The notes under the pieces: generated by a model
The model's database searches: none
The model's input: only the letters and a program-made list of their open reading frames with translations
Told to the model about the DNA's origin: nothing
Origin: an uncultured Lachnospiraceae bacterium
Lineage (GTDB): Bacteria; Bacillota; Clostridia; Lachnospirales; Lachnospiraceae
Length of the DNA: 38,752 nt
Assembly (NCBI GenBank): GCA_910579495.1
Contig: CAJTVD010000036.1
Span: 1 to 38,752, forward strand
Direction of reading: 5' to 3'
Program-made: the position numbers and the translations under genes
Part shown: one piece after another, positions 31,370-38,752 of the stretch
Layout of the letters: each line of letters begins with the position of its first letter
How positions within the stretch are numbered: the first letter of the stretch is position 1

Positions 31370-31398
31370 ATTATACTGTTTCCGGAAGTACAAGTCAA
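31370..31398 (-). promoter_or_regulatory. Promoter of tRNA-Ser
   Basis: On the minus strand TTGACT (31398-31393), 17-nt spacer, perfect TATAAT (31375-31370). Initiation near 31363 leaves a leader of about 19 nt before the tRNA. Confidence 0.9.
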
Positions 31399-31490
31399 TC
31401 ATTTTTCCGGAAATCTTTCTCCTTTCCGGCAGGCTGCCATTCCGGCAAAAGCCCTCCCAAATTGATTTCAGTACAATACAGGCAAAAATA

Positions 31491-31519
31491 TTGTAAACAG
31501 CATTTAAATTATGTATAAT
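31491..31519 (+). promoter_or_regulatory. Promoter of the phosphofructokinase gene
   Basis: -35 TTGTAA (31491-31496), 17-nt spacer, perfect -10 TATAAT (31514-31519). The leader to the start codon is about 65 nt. It diverges from the tRNA-Ser promoter. Confidence 0.85.
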
Positions 31520-31590
31520 AATTGATATGGAAATCATAAACAGATTTGCCGGATAGAGAGTGCGCCTGGGCGTGCTCCGGGAGAAGGAGG

Positions 31591-32673
31591 ATGGGTAAAG
31601 TGAAAAGAATTGGGATGTTAACAAGCGGCGGCGACTGCCAGGCGCTGAACGCGGCCATGAGGGGTGTTGTAAAATGCCTGGTAAACAGCAAGGAAAAGGT
31701 GGAAATTTATGGGTTCCTTGACGGCTACAGGGGGCTGATCTACGGAAACTTCCGGATGCTGGGAGGCCATGATTTTTCCGGGATACTTACCAAAGGCGGC
31801 ACCATGCTGGGGACTTCGCGGACCCCTTTTAAGACCATCAGGGAGCCGGATGAAAAGGGAGTGGACAAAGTGGACGCCATGAAGCAGAATTATTACAAAC
31901 TGCGGCTGGACTGCCTGGTAATTTTGGGCGGGAACGGCACCCACAAAACGGCAAACCTTTTAAGGGAGGAAGGGCTGAATGTGATTACCCTTCCCAAGAC
32001 CATTGATAATGACCTGTGGGGAACAGATATGACCTTTGGCTTCCAGAGCGCGGTGAACATTGCCACGGACGCAATTGACTGCATCCATACCACAGCGGCA
32101 TCCCATGGCAGGGTATTTATTGTGGAAGTAATGGGACATAAGGTAGGATGGCTGACCTTAAACGCAGGCATGGCTGGAGGGGCGGATATCATACTGATTC
32201 CCGAAATTCCCTACGACCTGAAAAAGATAGTGTCCAAAATAGAAGAACGTAACAGGAACGGCAGCAGTTTTACCATTCTTGCAGTGGCGGAAGGGGCCAT
32301 TTCCAAGGAAGACGCCAAGCTGTCCAAAAAAGAGTATAAGGAAAAAATGAAAAATTATAAGTACCCTTCTGTTTCCTATGAGCTGGCAGAGCAGATCCAA
32401 AAAGCTACCGGAAACGAAGTAAGGGTGACAGTTCCTGGGCACACCCAAAGAGGCGGCAGCCCCTGCCCCTATGACCGTGTGTTTGCAAGCCGCCTGGGGG
32501 CAGAAGCGGGTGCCCTTATTTTGAAAGGGGAATATGGCTTCATGGTGGGATACAAAAACCGCGAAGTGGTTAAAGTGCCTTTGGAGGAAGTGGCAGGGAA
32601 ACTGAAAATGGTTTCACCCGACGCATCCATTGTCAAAGAGGCGAAGCTTTTGGGGATCAGCTTTGGCGGCTGA
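31591..32673 (+). CDS. pfk: 6-phosphofructokinase with mixed ATP/PPi-type signature
   Basis: The enzyme phosphorylates fructose-6-phosphate to fructose-1,6-bisphosphate, the committed step of glycolysis. The 360-residue protein has IGMLTSGGDCQALNAAMRGVV for nucleotide binding, GGTMLGTSRTPF, LGGNGTHKTANLL and PKTIDNDL with the catalytic Asp, MGHKVGWLTLNAG and PGHTQRGGSPCPYDR. At the donor-discriminating sites it has Gly116 (ATP-type) but Lys136 in PKTIDND (PPi-type), and Asn115 where Asp is usual. The phosphoryl donor is therefore uncertain. ATG 31591 is used (GGGAG 7 nt upstream); a GTG three codons later is an alternative. An upstream extension to 31546 is rejected. dnaX follows in the same direction. 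Confidence 0.93.
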   Translation: MGKVKRIGMLTSGGDCQALNAAMRGVVKCLVNSKEKVEIYGFLDGYRGLIYGNFRMLGGHDFSGILTKGGTMLGTSRTPFKTIREPDEKGVDKVDAMKQNYYKLRLDCLVILGGNGTHKTANLLREEGLNVITLPKTIDNDLWGTDMTFGFQSAVNIATDAIDCIHTTAASHGRVFIVEVMGHKVGWLTLNAGMAGGADIILIPEIPYDLKKIVSKIEERNRNGSSFTILAVAEGAISKEDAKLSKKEYKEKMKNYKYPSVSYELAEQIQKATGNEVRVTVPGHTQRGGSPCPYDRVFASRLGAEAGALILKGEYGFMVGYKNREVVKVPLEEVAGKLKMVSPDASIVKEAKLLGISFGG

Positions 32674-32731
32674 TTACAATAAGCCGGCCAGGCACACTTT
32701 TTAGAGGCATGGGGAAAGGAAAGAAAAAGGT

Positions 32732-34330
32732 ATGTCGTATACAGCCCTTTACAGAAAGTTCCGTCCCGCCGTCTTTGAAGACGTGAAGGGACAGGGGCAT
32801 ATTGTTACTACACTGAAAAATCAGATCAAGTCGGGGCGGACCTCCCACGCTTATCTGTTTTGCGGTACCAGGGGAACTGGTAAAACTACCATTGCCAAGA
32901 TATTTGCCAGGGCTGTTAACTGTGAAGATCCAAAGGACGGGAGTCCCTGTGGGGAGTGCGCTGTCTGCAAGTCGATTTTGGCGGGAGCCAGCATGAATGT
33001 GATAGAAATTGATGCTGCTTCCAATAACGGCGTGGACAGTATTCGTGAAATTGTAGATGAAGTAACCTATTCTCCCCCGGAGGGGAAATTTAAGGTTTAT
33101 ATCATCGACGAAGTGCATATGCTTTCCATAGGGGCTTTTAATGCCCTTTTAAAAACCCTGGAGGAGCCGCCATCCTATGTAATTTTCATACTGGCCACTA
33201 CAGAAGCCCATAAAATCCCCATAACCATTTTGTCAAGATGCCAGCGGTATGATTTTAAACGGATCACCGTGGATACGATATCTGGCAGAATAAGGGAGCT
33301 GGTGGGAAAGGAACAGGTACAGATAGAGGATAAAGCAATCCGTTATATTGCAAGGGCGGCGGACGGCTCCATGAGGGACGCCTTAAGCCTGCTGGACCAG
33401 TGTATCGCCTTTCATTTTGGGCAAGAGCTGACCTATGACAAAGTGCTGGATGTCCTGGGAGCCGTGGATATGGAGGTATTTAGCAGGCTCCTGCGTACTG
33501 TGCTGGGGGCGGATGTCACCGGTGCCATAGAGCTTTTGGAAGAAATCGTCATGCAGGGCAGGGAGCTTACACAGTTTATATTGGATTTCACCTGGTATTT
33601 AAGGAACCTGCTTCTGGTAAAGACGGCGGAGGGGATTGAGGATGTCATAGACGTTTCCGCAGAAAACCTTGCCCGTCTGAAGGAAGAGGCGCAGATAGTG
33701 GAAAACGATGTGGCCATGCGGTATATCCGGGTACTGTCAGAGCTGTCCGGGCAAATCCGCTATGCTTCCCAGAAACGGATCCTTGTGGAAATTGCATTGA
33801 TCAAGCTGTGCAGGCCTGCCATGGAAAGGGATATTGGTTCTCTTTTGGACCGCATCAGGCAGCTGGAAGAGAAAGTGGAAAAGGGCATCCCCCTGGCAGA
33901 GCCCCCAAAAGGCGGGGAAAGTATCCCCCAGGGATTGGCGGAGGGAAAATCAGCAGTAAAGGCTAAGCTGCCCAAAGCAATACCGGAGGATGTTAGGCAG
34001 GTGGTGGAAAATTGGCGTTCCATCATAGGGCAGGCGTCTATGCCTATGGCCGCTTATCTAAAAAAAGCTTATCCAAGCCTGGCAGGGGACCAAAGCCTGC
34101 TTTTGGTAGTCCCGGACGGGCTGGTATCAGATTACTTTAAGGAATCCTGGCACCGGGAAGAACTGGAGGAAGTGATAGCGGGCTTTACCGGAAAAAATAT
34201 CAGCGTCACAGTGCAAAGCCCGGATTCCGGAAGAAATCCGGAGGAGCTTTACCCGGACCTGACGAAAATTGTTGACCAGGCTATTCAGATGGAAGTGGAA
34301 GAACTGGAAGAAGAGCCGGACATATTTTAA
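32732..34330 (+). CDS. dnaX: DNA polymerase III subunit gamma/tau
   Basis: DnaX is the AAA+ motor of the clamp loader that places the beta clamp on DNA, and tau also tethers polymerases and helicase. The 532-residue protein has Walker A CGTRGTGKT at about 47-54, a zinc module CEDPKDGSPCGECAVCKS, Walker B VYIIDEVHML, sensor I ATTEAHKIPITILSRCQRYDF with the SRC arginine finger, and sensor II ADGSMRDALSLLDQ. A shorter, variable C-terminal region covers about 370-532. A run of seven A's (34060-34066) in the C-terminal part is a possible frameshift site. The gene leads the dnaX-ebfC-recR set found across Firmicutes. AAAGG precedes the ATG. Confidence 0.97.
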   Translation: MSYTALYRKFRPAVFEDVKGQGHIVTTLKNQIKSGRTSHAYLFCGTRGTGKTTIAKIFARAVNCEDPKDGSPCGECAVCKSILAGASMNVIEIDAASNNGVDSIREIVDEVTYSPPEGKFKVYIIDEVHMLSIGAFNALLKTLEEPPSYVIFILATTEAHKIPITILSRCQRYDFKRITVDTISGRIRELVGKEQVQIEDKAIRYIARAADGSMRDALSLLDQCIAFHFGQELTYDKVLDVLGAVDMEVFSRLLRTVLGADVTGAIELLEEIVMQGRELTQFILDFTWYLRNLLLVKTAEGIEDVIDVSAENLARLKEEAQIVENDVAMRYIRVLSELSGQIRYASQKRILVEIALIKLCRPAMERDIGSLLDRIRQLEEKVEKGIPLAEPPKGGESIPQGLAEGKSAVKAKLPKAIPEDVRQVVENWRSIIGQASMPMAAYLKKAYPSLAGDQSLLLVVPDGLVSDYFKESWHREELEEVIAGFTGKNISVTVQSPDSGRNPEELYPDLTKIVDQAIQMEVEELEEEPDIF

Positions 34331-34379
34331 CGCAATAAATAGGAACTGGAATAATAAACTGGAAAAATAGGAGAATCAA

Positions 34380-34730
34380 ATGGCAAAACGAGGTGGATTT
34401 CCGGGAGGCATTCCCGGCAACATGAATAATCTGATGAAGCAGGCACAGAGAATGCAGCGGCAGATGGAGGAAAACCAGAAGGAATTAGAAACCAAAGAAT
34501 TTTCAGCAAAGGCTGGCGGGGGAGCAGTGGAAGTGACCGTTACCGGGAAAAAGGAGATCACCAGGGTGAAGCTTAAAGAGGAGGCCGTAGACCCTGAGGA
34601 TATTGAGATGCTGGAAGATTTGGTGATGGCGGCAGCCAATGAAGCCCTCCGTATGGCAGAGGAAGCGAACGCTGAGATTATGAATAAGATGACAGGGGGG
34701 CTTGGTTTAGGAGGAGGCCTTCCTTTCTGA
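34380..34730 (+). CDS. YbaB/EbfC-family nucleoid-associated protein
   Basis: This small DNA-binding protein forms dimers and coats the nucleoid. It is encoded between dnaX and recR in many bacteria and has been linked to replication and repair. The 116-residue product has the Gly/Asn-rich N-terminus MAKRGGFPGGIPGNMNNLMKQAQRMQRQMEEN, the core ETKEFSAKAGGGAVEVTVTGKKEITRVKL, and a C-terminal helix followed by GGLGLGGGLPF. GGAG at 34370-34373 precedes the ATG, and its stop overlaps the recR start (TGATG), giving translational coupling. Confidence 0.96.
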   Translation: MAKRGGFPGGIPGNMNNLMKQAQRMQRQMEENQKELETKEFSAKAGGGAVEVTVTGKKEITRVKLKEEAVDPEDIEMLEDLVMAAANEALRMAEEANAEIMNKMTGGLGLGGGLPF

Positions 34731-35326
34731 TGGAACTGTACAGCGGGCATATAAATAAACTGATAGAGGAACTGGCCGGCCTGCCGGGAATTGGTTCTAA
34801 GTCTGCCCAAAGGCTTGCGTTCCATATTATTAACATGCCAAAGGATAAGGTGGAAAGAATGGTAAATACCATCCTTGGGGCGAAGGAGAATGTCCGTTAT
34901 TGCAGGGAATGCTTTACATTAACGGACAGCGAGGTTTGTCCCGTATGTGCCAATTCCAAAAGGGACCATGGAACCATCATGGTGGTTGAAAATGCAAGGG
35001 ACCTGGCGGCCTATGAAAAGACAGGCAGGTATGAGGGCATTTATCATGTGCTCCATGGGGCGATTTCTCCCATGCTGGGAATCGGGCCGGGAGATATCCG
35101 CCTAAAAGAGCTGGTAATGCGGATGCAGGACAATGTTTCGGAAGTGATTATAGCGACAAATTCAAGCCTGGAGGGAGAAACCACAGCAATGTACATCAGC
35201 AAACTGATCAAGCCCACAGGGATTAAAACCACCAGGATCGCCAGCGGCGTTCCTGTGGGGGGAGACCTGGAATACATTGACGAGGTAACGCTCCTGCGGG
35301 CATTGGAAGGAAGGGTGGAAATATAA
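34730..35326 (+). CDS. recR: Recombination protein RecR
   Basis: RecR works with RecO and RecF to load RecA at gapped DNA. The 198-residue protein has an N-terminal helix-hairpin-helix (LIEELAGLPGIGSKSAQRLAFH), the four-cysteine zinc finger CRECFTLTDSEVCPVC, and a Toprim domain with MVVENARDLAAYEKTGRYEG and YHVLHGAISPMLGIGP. A C-terminal Walker B-like segment (TRIASGVPVGGDLEYIDEVTL) follows. The length is standard. The start ATG overlaps the ebfC stop, and AGGAGGAGG within ebfC provides the ribosome site. galM begins 1 nt after its stop. Confidence 0.98.
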   Translation: MELYSGHINKLIEELAGLPGIGSKSAQRLAFHIINMPKDKVERMVNTILGAKENVRYCRECFTLTDSEVCPVCANSKRDHGTIMVVENARDLAAYEKTGRYEGIYHVLHGAISPMLGIGPGDIRLKELVMRMQDNVSEVIIATNSSLEGETTAMYISKLIKPTGIKTTRIASGVPVGGDLEYIDEVTLLRALEGRVEI

Positions 35327-35327
35327 G

Positions 35328-36365
35328 ATGGGAGTAACAAAAGAGCTTTTTGGCAAACTTGGCGGAAAAGAAGTTTACAGATACTGGATTGAAAATGGGA
35401 ATGGGATGAAAGCGGGCATAATTGATTATGGCGCTATTTTGACAAACCTCATAGTCCCGGGGCCGGATGGAGAAATGCAGGATGTGGTGCTGGGATATGA
35501 TACCCCCCAGGAGTATGCTGCCAACAGCGGCTGTTTTGGCGCAGTGATCGGCCCTAACGCCAACCGTATAGGGAAAGCAGCCTTTGAACTGGAGGGCAGG
35601 AAATGCCAGTTGGCTGCCAATAACGGGGAAAACAATCTCCACAGCCATCCGGACCTTGGCTACCACAAGAGAATATGGGAAGCAGAAGAAGGGGAAAACA
35701 GCCTTACCCTGCGGCTGGAGGACCAGGATGGCTGTATGGGGTTCCCGGGGAATAAGAAAGTCCAGGTAACCTATACCCTCACCGGGGACAACGGGCTGGT
35801 ATTAAAATATGGGGCGGAAAGTGACAGGGCCACGATTATAAATATGACGAACCATGCCTACTTTAATCTGGCGGGGCATGACAAAGGAAAAATTTATGGC
35901 CATATACTGGAACTGAAGGCATCCTCCTATACGCCTACAGACGCAGGGTCCATACCTACCGGCCAGATTGCACCGGTTGCCGGGACCCCCTTTGACTTTT
36001 TAACGGGAAAACGGATAGGGGATGAGATTGATTCGGATGACCAGCAGCTCCGGATGGCAGGCGGATATGACCATAATTTTGTGATAGACGGATTTGACGG
36101 GACCTTAAGGGAAATAGCCACTGTGGCCGAACCGGTTTCAGGGCGGCGGATGAAAGTATATACTGATTTGCCCGGGGTTCAGTTTTATTCCCATAATTCA
36201 GGGGAAACCCAGGCGGGAAAAGGGGGTGCCCAATACGGCGCAAGGAGCGGGCTGTGCCTGGAAACCCAGTATTTCCCGGATACGCCCAATAAACCCGGTT
36301 TCCCTTCAGATGTTTTTGGGCCGGGGAGAAAATACGAAAGCACAACCATCTATAAATTCTGCTGA
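35328..36365 (+). CDS. galM: Aldose 1-epimerase (galactose mutarotase)
   Basis: GalM interconverts the alpha and beta anomers of galactose and other aldoses, supplying the alpha-form for galactokinase. The 345-residue protein has the family's beta-sandwich motifs: IIDYGAILTNLIVPGPDG, VIGPNANRIGKAAFELEG, NNLHSHPDLGYHKRIWE, the catalytic His in NMTNHAYFNLAGH and the catalytic Glu in LCLETQYFPDTPN. A Gly-Asp-rich strand set (YTPTDAGSIPTGQIAPV) is also present. It follows recR after one base, so it is in the dnaX-ebfC-recR transcript, an unusual mix of repair and sugar functions that may simply reflect gene order. No other galactose genes are nearby. Confidence 0.94.
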   Translation: MGVTKELFGKLGGKEVYRYWIENGNGMKAGIIDYGAILTNLIVPGPDGEMQDVVLGYDTPQEYAANSGCFGAVIGPNANRIGKAAFELEGRKCQLAANNGENNLHSHPDLGYHKRIWEAEEGENSLTLRLEDQDGCMGFPGNKKVQVTYTLTGDNGLVLKYGAESDRATIINMTNHAYFNLAGHDKGKIYGHILELKASSYTPTDAGSIPTGQIAPVAGTPFDFLTGKRIGDEIDSDDQQLRMAGGYDHNFVIDGFDGTLREIATVAEPVSGRRMKVYTDLPGVQFYSHNSGETQAGKGGAQYGARSGLCLETQYFPDTPNKPGFPSDVFGPGRKYESTTIYKFC

Positions 36366-36477
36366 GGTTTCCGGCAGGGAGGTTCTTTATTTAGCGATGC
36401 CTTACATCCCTATTCCGCCTTCCCTTATGCTAAACTGATAGTATAGCCAGAGTGTTAAGAGAATTGGGGGGAGCATT

Positions 36478-37122
36478 ATGCGGCTGCCGGATTTGGTGAA
36501 GCAGATTGGGAAGGTAAACGGGGAAGAGCGTGTATATGTGGAGGATTATGTCTATACATACTTAAATGAACTGAAAAAGGGAAGGGAGGGGCTGGCCGGA
36601 AGGGTGGTTTTTCCGGAAAAGCTATTCCCCAAAAAGAAAAATTTTGAGGTTATTCCCTTAAGGGTCGCGCTTTTCGGACATGTTTACCACAGGGAACGCC
36701 GGAATTTTTATCTTGTTTATGGCGCGGCCTGTGTGGTTGACGAATTGGAAAAAGGGAAAAATGAGGAGCAGGTAAGAAAAGAATTTTTTTGGGAATACGA
36801 ACTGATAGGTTATGTTAATATATACGGGAATACGCAGGATTTTCCTGGGAAAAGGGAAGGATACTTTATTTTTTACGAAAAAAATGAAGCCATGCAAAAT
36901 TATCTGATTGCATGCTATGGGGGAAAAAGAAGGGAGGCTGGCGCTCCGGCAGGGAAAAGGCCGCCTTTTTCTTTCGCGGAAATGGTAAAAAAACTGCTTT
37001 ATGGAGAATGTATGGTGATTCTTGCGCTGGCGGTGACCACGATTAACGATTATCACAAAATGTATGATTTTGTGGAAACCGCCCACAGGGCAGTTGCTTT
37101 GACGGAGATGGAAAACAGATGA
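36478..37122 (+). CDS. Uncharacterised protein with a single hydrophobic C-terminal segment
   Basis: I do not recognise a family for this 214-residue protein. The N-terminal half (about 1-130) is hydrophilic with mixed strands and helices: LPDLVKQIGKVNGEERVYVEDYVYTYLNEL, VIPLRVALFGHVYHRERRNFYLVYGAACVV, FFWEYELIGYVNIYG. A basic linker (about 150-160) follows, then one hydrophobic helix (about 172-190, LLYGECMVILALAVTTI) and a short charged tail. This suggests a cytoplasmic domain tethered to the membrane. GGGGGGAG at 36466-36473 fixes the start. It heads a close-packed set with the DUF5711 and CvpA-type genes, so a shared envelope role is plausible but unproven. Confidence 0.8.
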   Translation: MRLPDLVKQIGKVNGEERVYVEDYVYTYLNELKKGREGLAGRVVFPEKLFPKKKNFEVIPLRVALFGHVYHRERRNFYLVYGAACVVDELEKGKNEEQVRKEFFWEYELIGYVNIYGNTQDFPGKREGYFIFYEKNEAMQNYLIACYGGKRREAGAPAGKRPPFSFAEMVKKLLYGECMVILALAVTTINDYHKMYDFVETAHRAVALTEMENR

Positions 37123-37158
37123 TGTTATCTTTGGTACAAAAGAGTTGGAGATGAGCCG

Positions 37159-38373
37159 ATGGCAAATGTGCGGGATTATTTGAAGGAAAAAGAAAAGAGG
37201 CAAAAGAAACCGTCCTTTGAGGTGGGGTATAAAGAAAAAATCCGCAGCCATAAGCTGGCCATTTTCTACCGGGCCATACTTTCCGCGCTGCTGGCGGCAG
37301 CGGTAATTGTATTTTTGGTTATCCAGTGGCAGAACAGAGTTTTTGCCGAAAGTATTGTTACCCATTCGGCGCCAGTGACCATCGTGCAGGGGGCTACAGC
37401 AAGAAATCTGGGAGGGAATATTTTACTATACAGTAAGGATGGGGCAAGCTGCCTGGATGCAAAAGGAAATGCGGTGTGGAACCGGACCTATGAAATGCAG
37501 ACACCCCTTGCGGCCATCTGTAATCAGGTAATTGCGATTGGGGATTATAATGGGCGCACCATATATGTTATGGACAAAAACGGGGAAAAGGGAACCGTAA
37601 ATACCAATCTTCCCATCAGGGATTTTTGCGTTTCAGCAAGCGGCGTGGTGGCTGCCGTGCTGGACGATGGTGCCGTGACCAGAATTTATATCTATAACGG
37701 CAATGAAAATACAGATACCCCCATCGTGCAGGGAAGGGCCACTATGGATAAGAGCGGATATCCTGTGAGCCTTTCCTTAAGCCCCAACGGAAAATTGATG
37801 GCAGTTTCTTATTTATATGTGGACAGCGGTAATATGAAATCTTCCGTGGCTTTTTATAATTTTGGCGAGGTGGGGCAAAATGAAACTGATAATTTTGTAG
37901 GCGGCTATGACTATTTGGACACGATTATCCCTTACATACAGTTTATGAATAATGAAACCGCCTTTGCCGTTTCTGATGACAGGATTGTTTTCTTTTCCGG
38001 CGGGGAAAGGCCAACCAATATAGCCACCAGCTTCCTGGAAGGGGAAGTGCAGAGTATTTTTTATAATGAAAGCTATGTGGGGCTTACGTTTATTAACCAG
38101 AGCGGGGAGTCCGCGTACCGTTTGGATATCTATAATACGGACGGAAATAAAGAGCGTTCTTTGCTCATTGATATAGACTATACGGACATTGTTTTTGGCA
38201 GGAACCAGATTATTGTATATAATGATTCAGAGTGTAGGGTTTGGACTAACCGCGGCGTGGAAAAGTTTACTGGAAACTTTGGGAAAAGTACATCCCTTAT
38301 TATCCCGGGCTCTTCTGCCTACAAATATACGGCAGTCACATCGGATTCTGTTGATACAATAGAGCTTCATTAA
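37159..38373 (+). CDS. DUF5711 family membrane-anchored beta-propeller-like protein
   Basis: The 404-residue protein has a basic cytoplasmic N-terminus (1-30), one membrane helix (about 34-56, FYRAILSALLAAAVIVFLVIQ) and a large extracytoplasmic domain. That domain shows repeating strand patterns typical of PQQ-like beta-propellers: NILLYSKDGASCLDAKGNAVW, VIAIGDYNGRTIYVMDKNGE, VVAAVLDDGAVTRIYIYNG. This layout fits DUF5711, a family of Clostridial proteins of unknown function. It lies between an uncharacterised protein and a CvpA-type gene. GGAG at 37147-37150 sits 8 nt upstream of the ATG. A structural or sensing role at the outer membrane face is a guess. Confidence 0.88.
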   Translation: MANVRDYLKEKEKRQKKPSFEVGYKEKIRSHKLAIFYRAILSALLAAAVIVFLVIQWQNRVFAESIVTHSAPVTIVQGATARNLGGNILLYSKDGASCLDAKGNAVWNRTYEMQTPLAAICNQVIAIGDYNGRTIYVMDKNGEKGTVNTNLPIRDFCVSASGVVAAVLDDGAVTRIYIYNGNENTDTPIVQGRATMDKSGYPVSLSLSPNGKLMAVSYLYVDSGNMKSSVAFYNFGEVGQNETDNFVGGYDYLDTIIPYIQFMNNETAFAVSDDRIVFFSGGERPTNIATSFLEGEVQSIFYNESYVGLTFINQSGESAYRLDIYNTDGNKERSLLIDIDYTDIVFGRNQIIVYNDSECRVWTNRGVEKFTGNFGKSTSLIIPGSSAYKYTAVTSDSVDTIELH

Positions 38374-38392
38374 GGGAGAGGTACAAAAGTAG

Positions 38393-38752
38393 ATGTATTA
38401 TGTTGCTCTTATAATTATAGGCATCATTTTGGTATGGAGAATGGCAGCGGGCTTCCGGAAGGGGATGGTCAGGGAAATCGCGTCCCTGATTGCTATGATA
38501 GTGGCAGTTTTTTGTATCCTGCTTCTCCTGGGGGCGGCGGGAAGCTACATGGAAAGGGAAATGGGGAAAGTTTTCCAGATTGTGGCGGCGCTTTTGGGAG
38601 TATGCCTGATCTACCGGCTGATGCAGCTTTTCCTTACATCCCTGGAGCTGATTTCAAAGCTGCCTGTTATTAAGGGAGTGGATAAGCTCCTGGGAGCGGC
38701 GGTGGGGCTGGTCTTCTGGGGGGCGGACGCCCTGTGCGGCCTTCTGGGGGCC
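38393..38752 (+). CDS. CvpA-family membrane protein (cut by window end)
   Basis: The frame is open from ATG 38393 to the window end (120 codons) with no stop. The product begins MYYVALIIIGIILVWRMAAG and continues FRKGMVREIASLIAMIVAV, SLELISKLPVIKGVDKLLGAAVGLVFW. The RKGM-x-EI and LPVIxGVDKLLGAxxGL motifs are the CvpA signature, a four-helix inner-membrane family linked to colicin V production in E. coli and to envelope functions elsewhere. Three or four membrane helices are visible. GGGAGAGG lies about 12 nt upstream. It starts 20 nt after the DUF5711 gene, so they share a transcript. The C-terminus is outside the window. Confidence 0.85.
   Translation, partial: MYYVALIIIGIILVWRMAAGFRKGMVREIASLIAMIVAVFCILLLLGAAGSYMEREMGKVFQIVAALLGVCLIYRLMQLFLTSLELISKLPVIKGVDKLLGAAVGLVFWGADALCGLLGA

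Noticed and set aside
1..38752. Mobile element, prophage, CRISPR array, toxin-antitoxin or defence system
   Set aside because: No transposase, integrase, spaced direct repeats or known defence genes are seen. The gene content is chromosomal core and metabolism.

Overview
The window reads as a housekeeping stretch of a Lachnospiraceae-type (Clostridium cluster XIVa, Bacillota) chromosome. This is inferred from the gene families (HPr kinase, a Crh-like HPr, WhiA, YesL, CdaR-type regulator, DUF5711), strong AGGAGG ribosome-binding sites, sigma-A promoters with extended -10 boxes, a large-type SRP RNA, and the tadA/ffs/dnaX/ebfC/recR grouping also known from Bacillus. I cannot name the species. 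Almost all genes lie on the + strand. The exceptions are a cyclophilin, a MATE transporter, the SRP RNA and a tRNA-Ser.

Layout. 1-3900: DUF1846 protein translationally coupled to ftsH. 3.9-5.8 kb: uvrC. 5.9-11 kb: hprK, glucokinase, murB, rapZ, whiA and a Crh-like HPr, a block linking carbon-catabolite signalling to cell-wall synthesis and closed by a clear terminator. 11-13 kb: lipid kinase and class II fructose-bisphosphate aldolase. 13.2-14.7 kb: cyclophilin (minus) and a two-domain GNAT protein. 14.7-17.7 kb: GH51 arabinofuranosidase, a small cysteine-rich protein and an unusual ArsR-type regulator. 17.7-19.9 kb: metG behind a promoter and a terminator-like leader. 19.9-25.2 kb: monoacylglycerol-lipase-like hydrolase, secreted protein, D-lactate dehydrogenase, GNAT, tandem HD/HD-GYP protein and a YesL membrane protein. 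25.2-27.7 kb: stand-alone MsmK/UgpC-type sugar ABC ATPase and a CdaR/PucR-type regulator. 27.8-31.6 kb: unknown protein, SRP RNA (minus), tadA, MATE transporter (minus) and tRNA-Ser(CGA) (minus). 31.6-36.4 kb: phosphofructokinase, dnaX, ebfC, recR and galM. 36.4 kb to the end: unknown protein, DUF5711 protein and a CvpA-family protein cut by the window edge.

The unifying theme is sugar flux. The window holds the Ser46 kinase, a target that has lost the PTS histidine, glucokinase, phosphofructokinase, aldolase, lactate dehydrogenase, galactose mutarotase, a shared sugar-ABC ATPase and an arabinan-degrading enzyme with its probable regulator. There is no sign of a phage, transposon, CRISPR array or defence island. 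The least-explained items are the Glu15 Crh-like protein, the ArsR-fusion regulator beside the arabinofuranosidase, the metG leader with mutually exclusive hairpins, and the uncharacterised membrane gene group at the right end. Several start codons were reassigned from the longest open frame to the one placed correctly behind a Shine-Dalgarno sequence.
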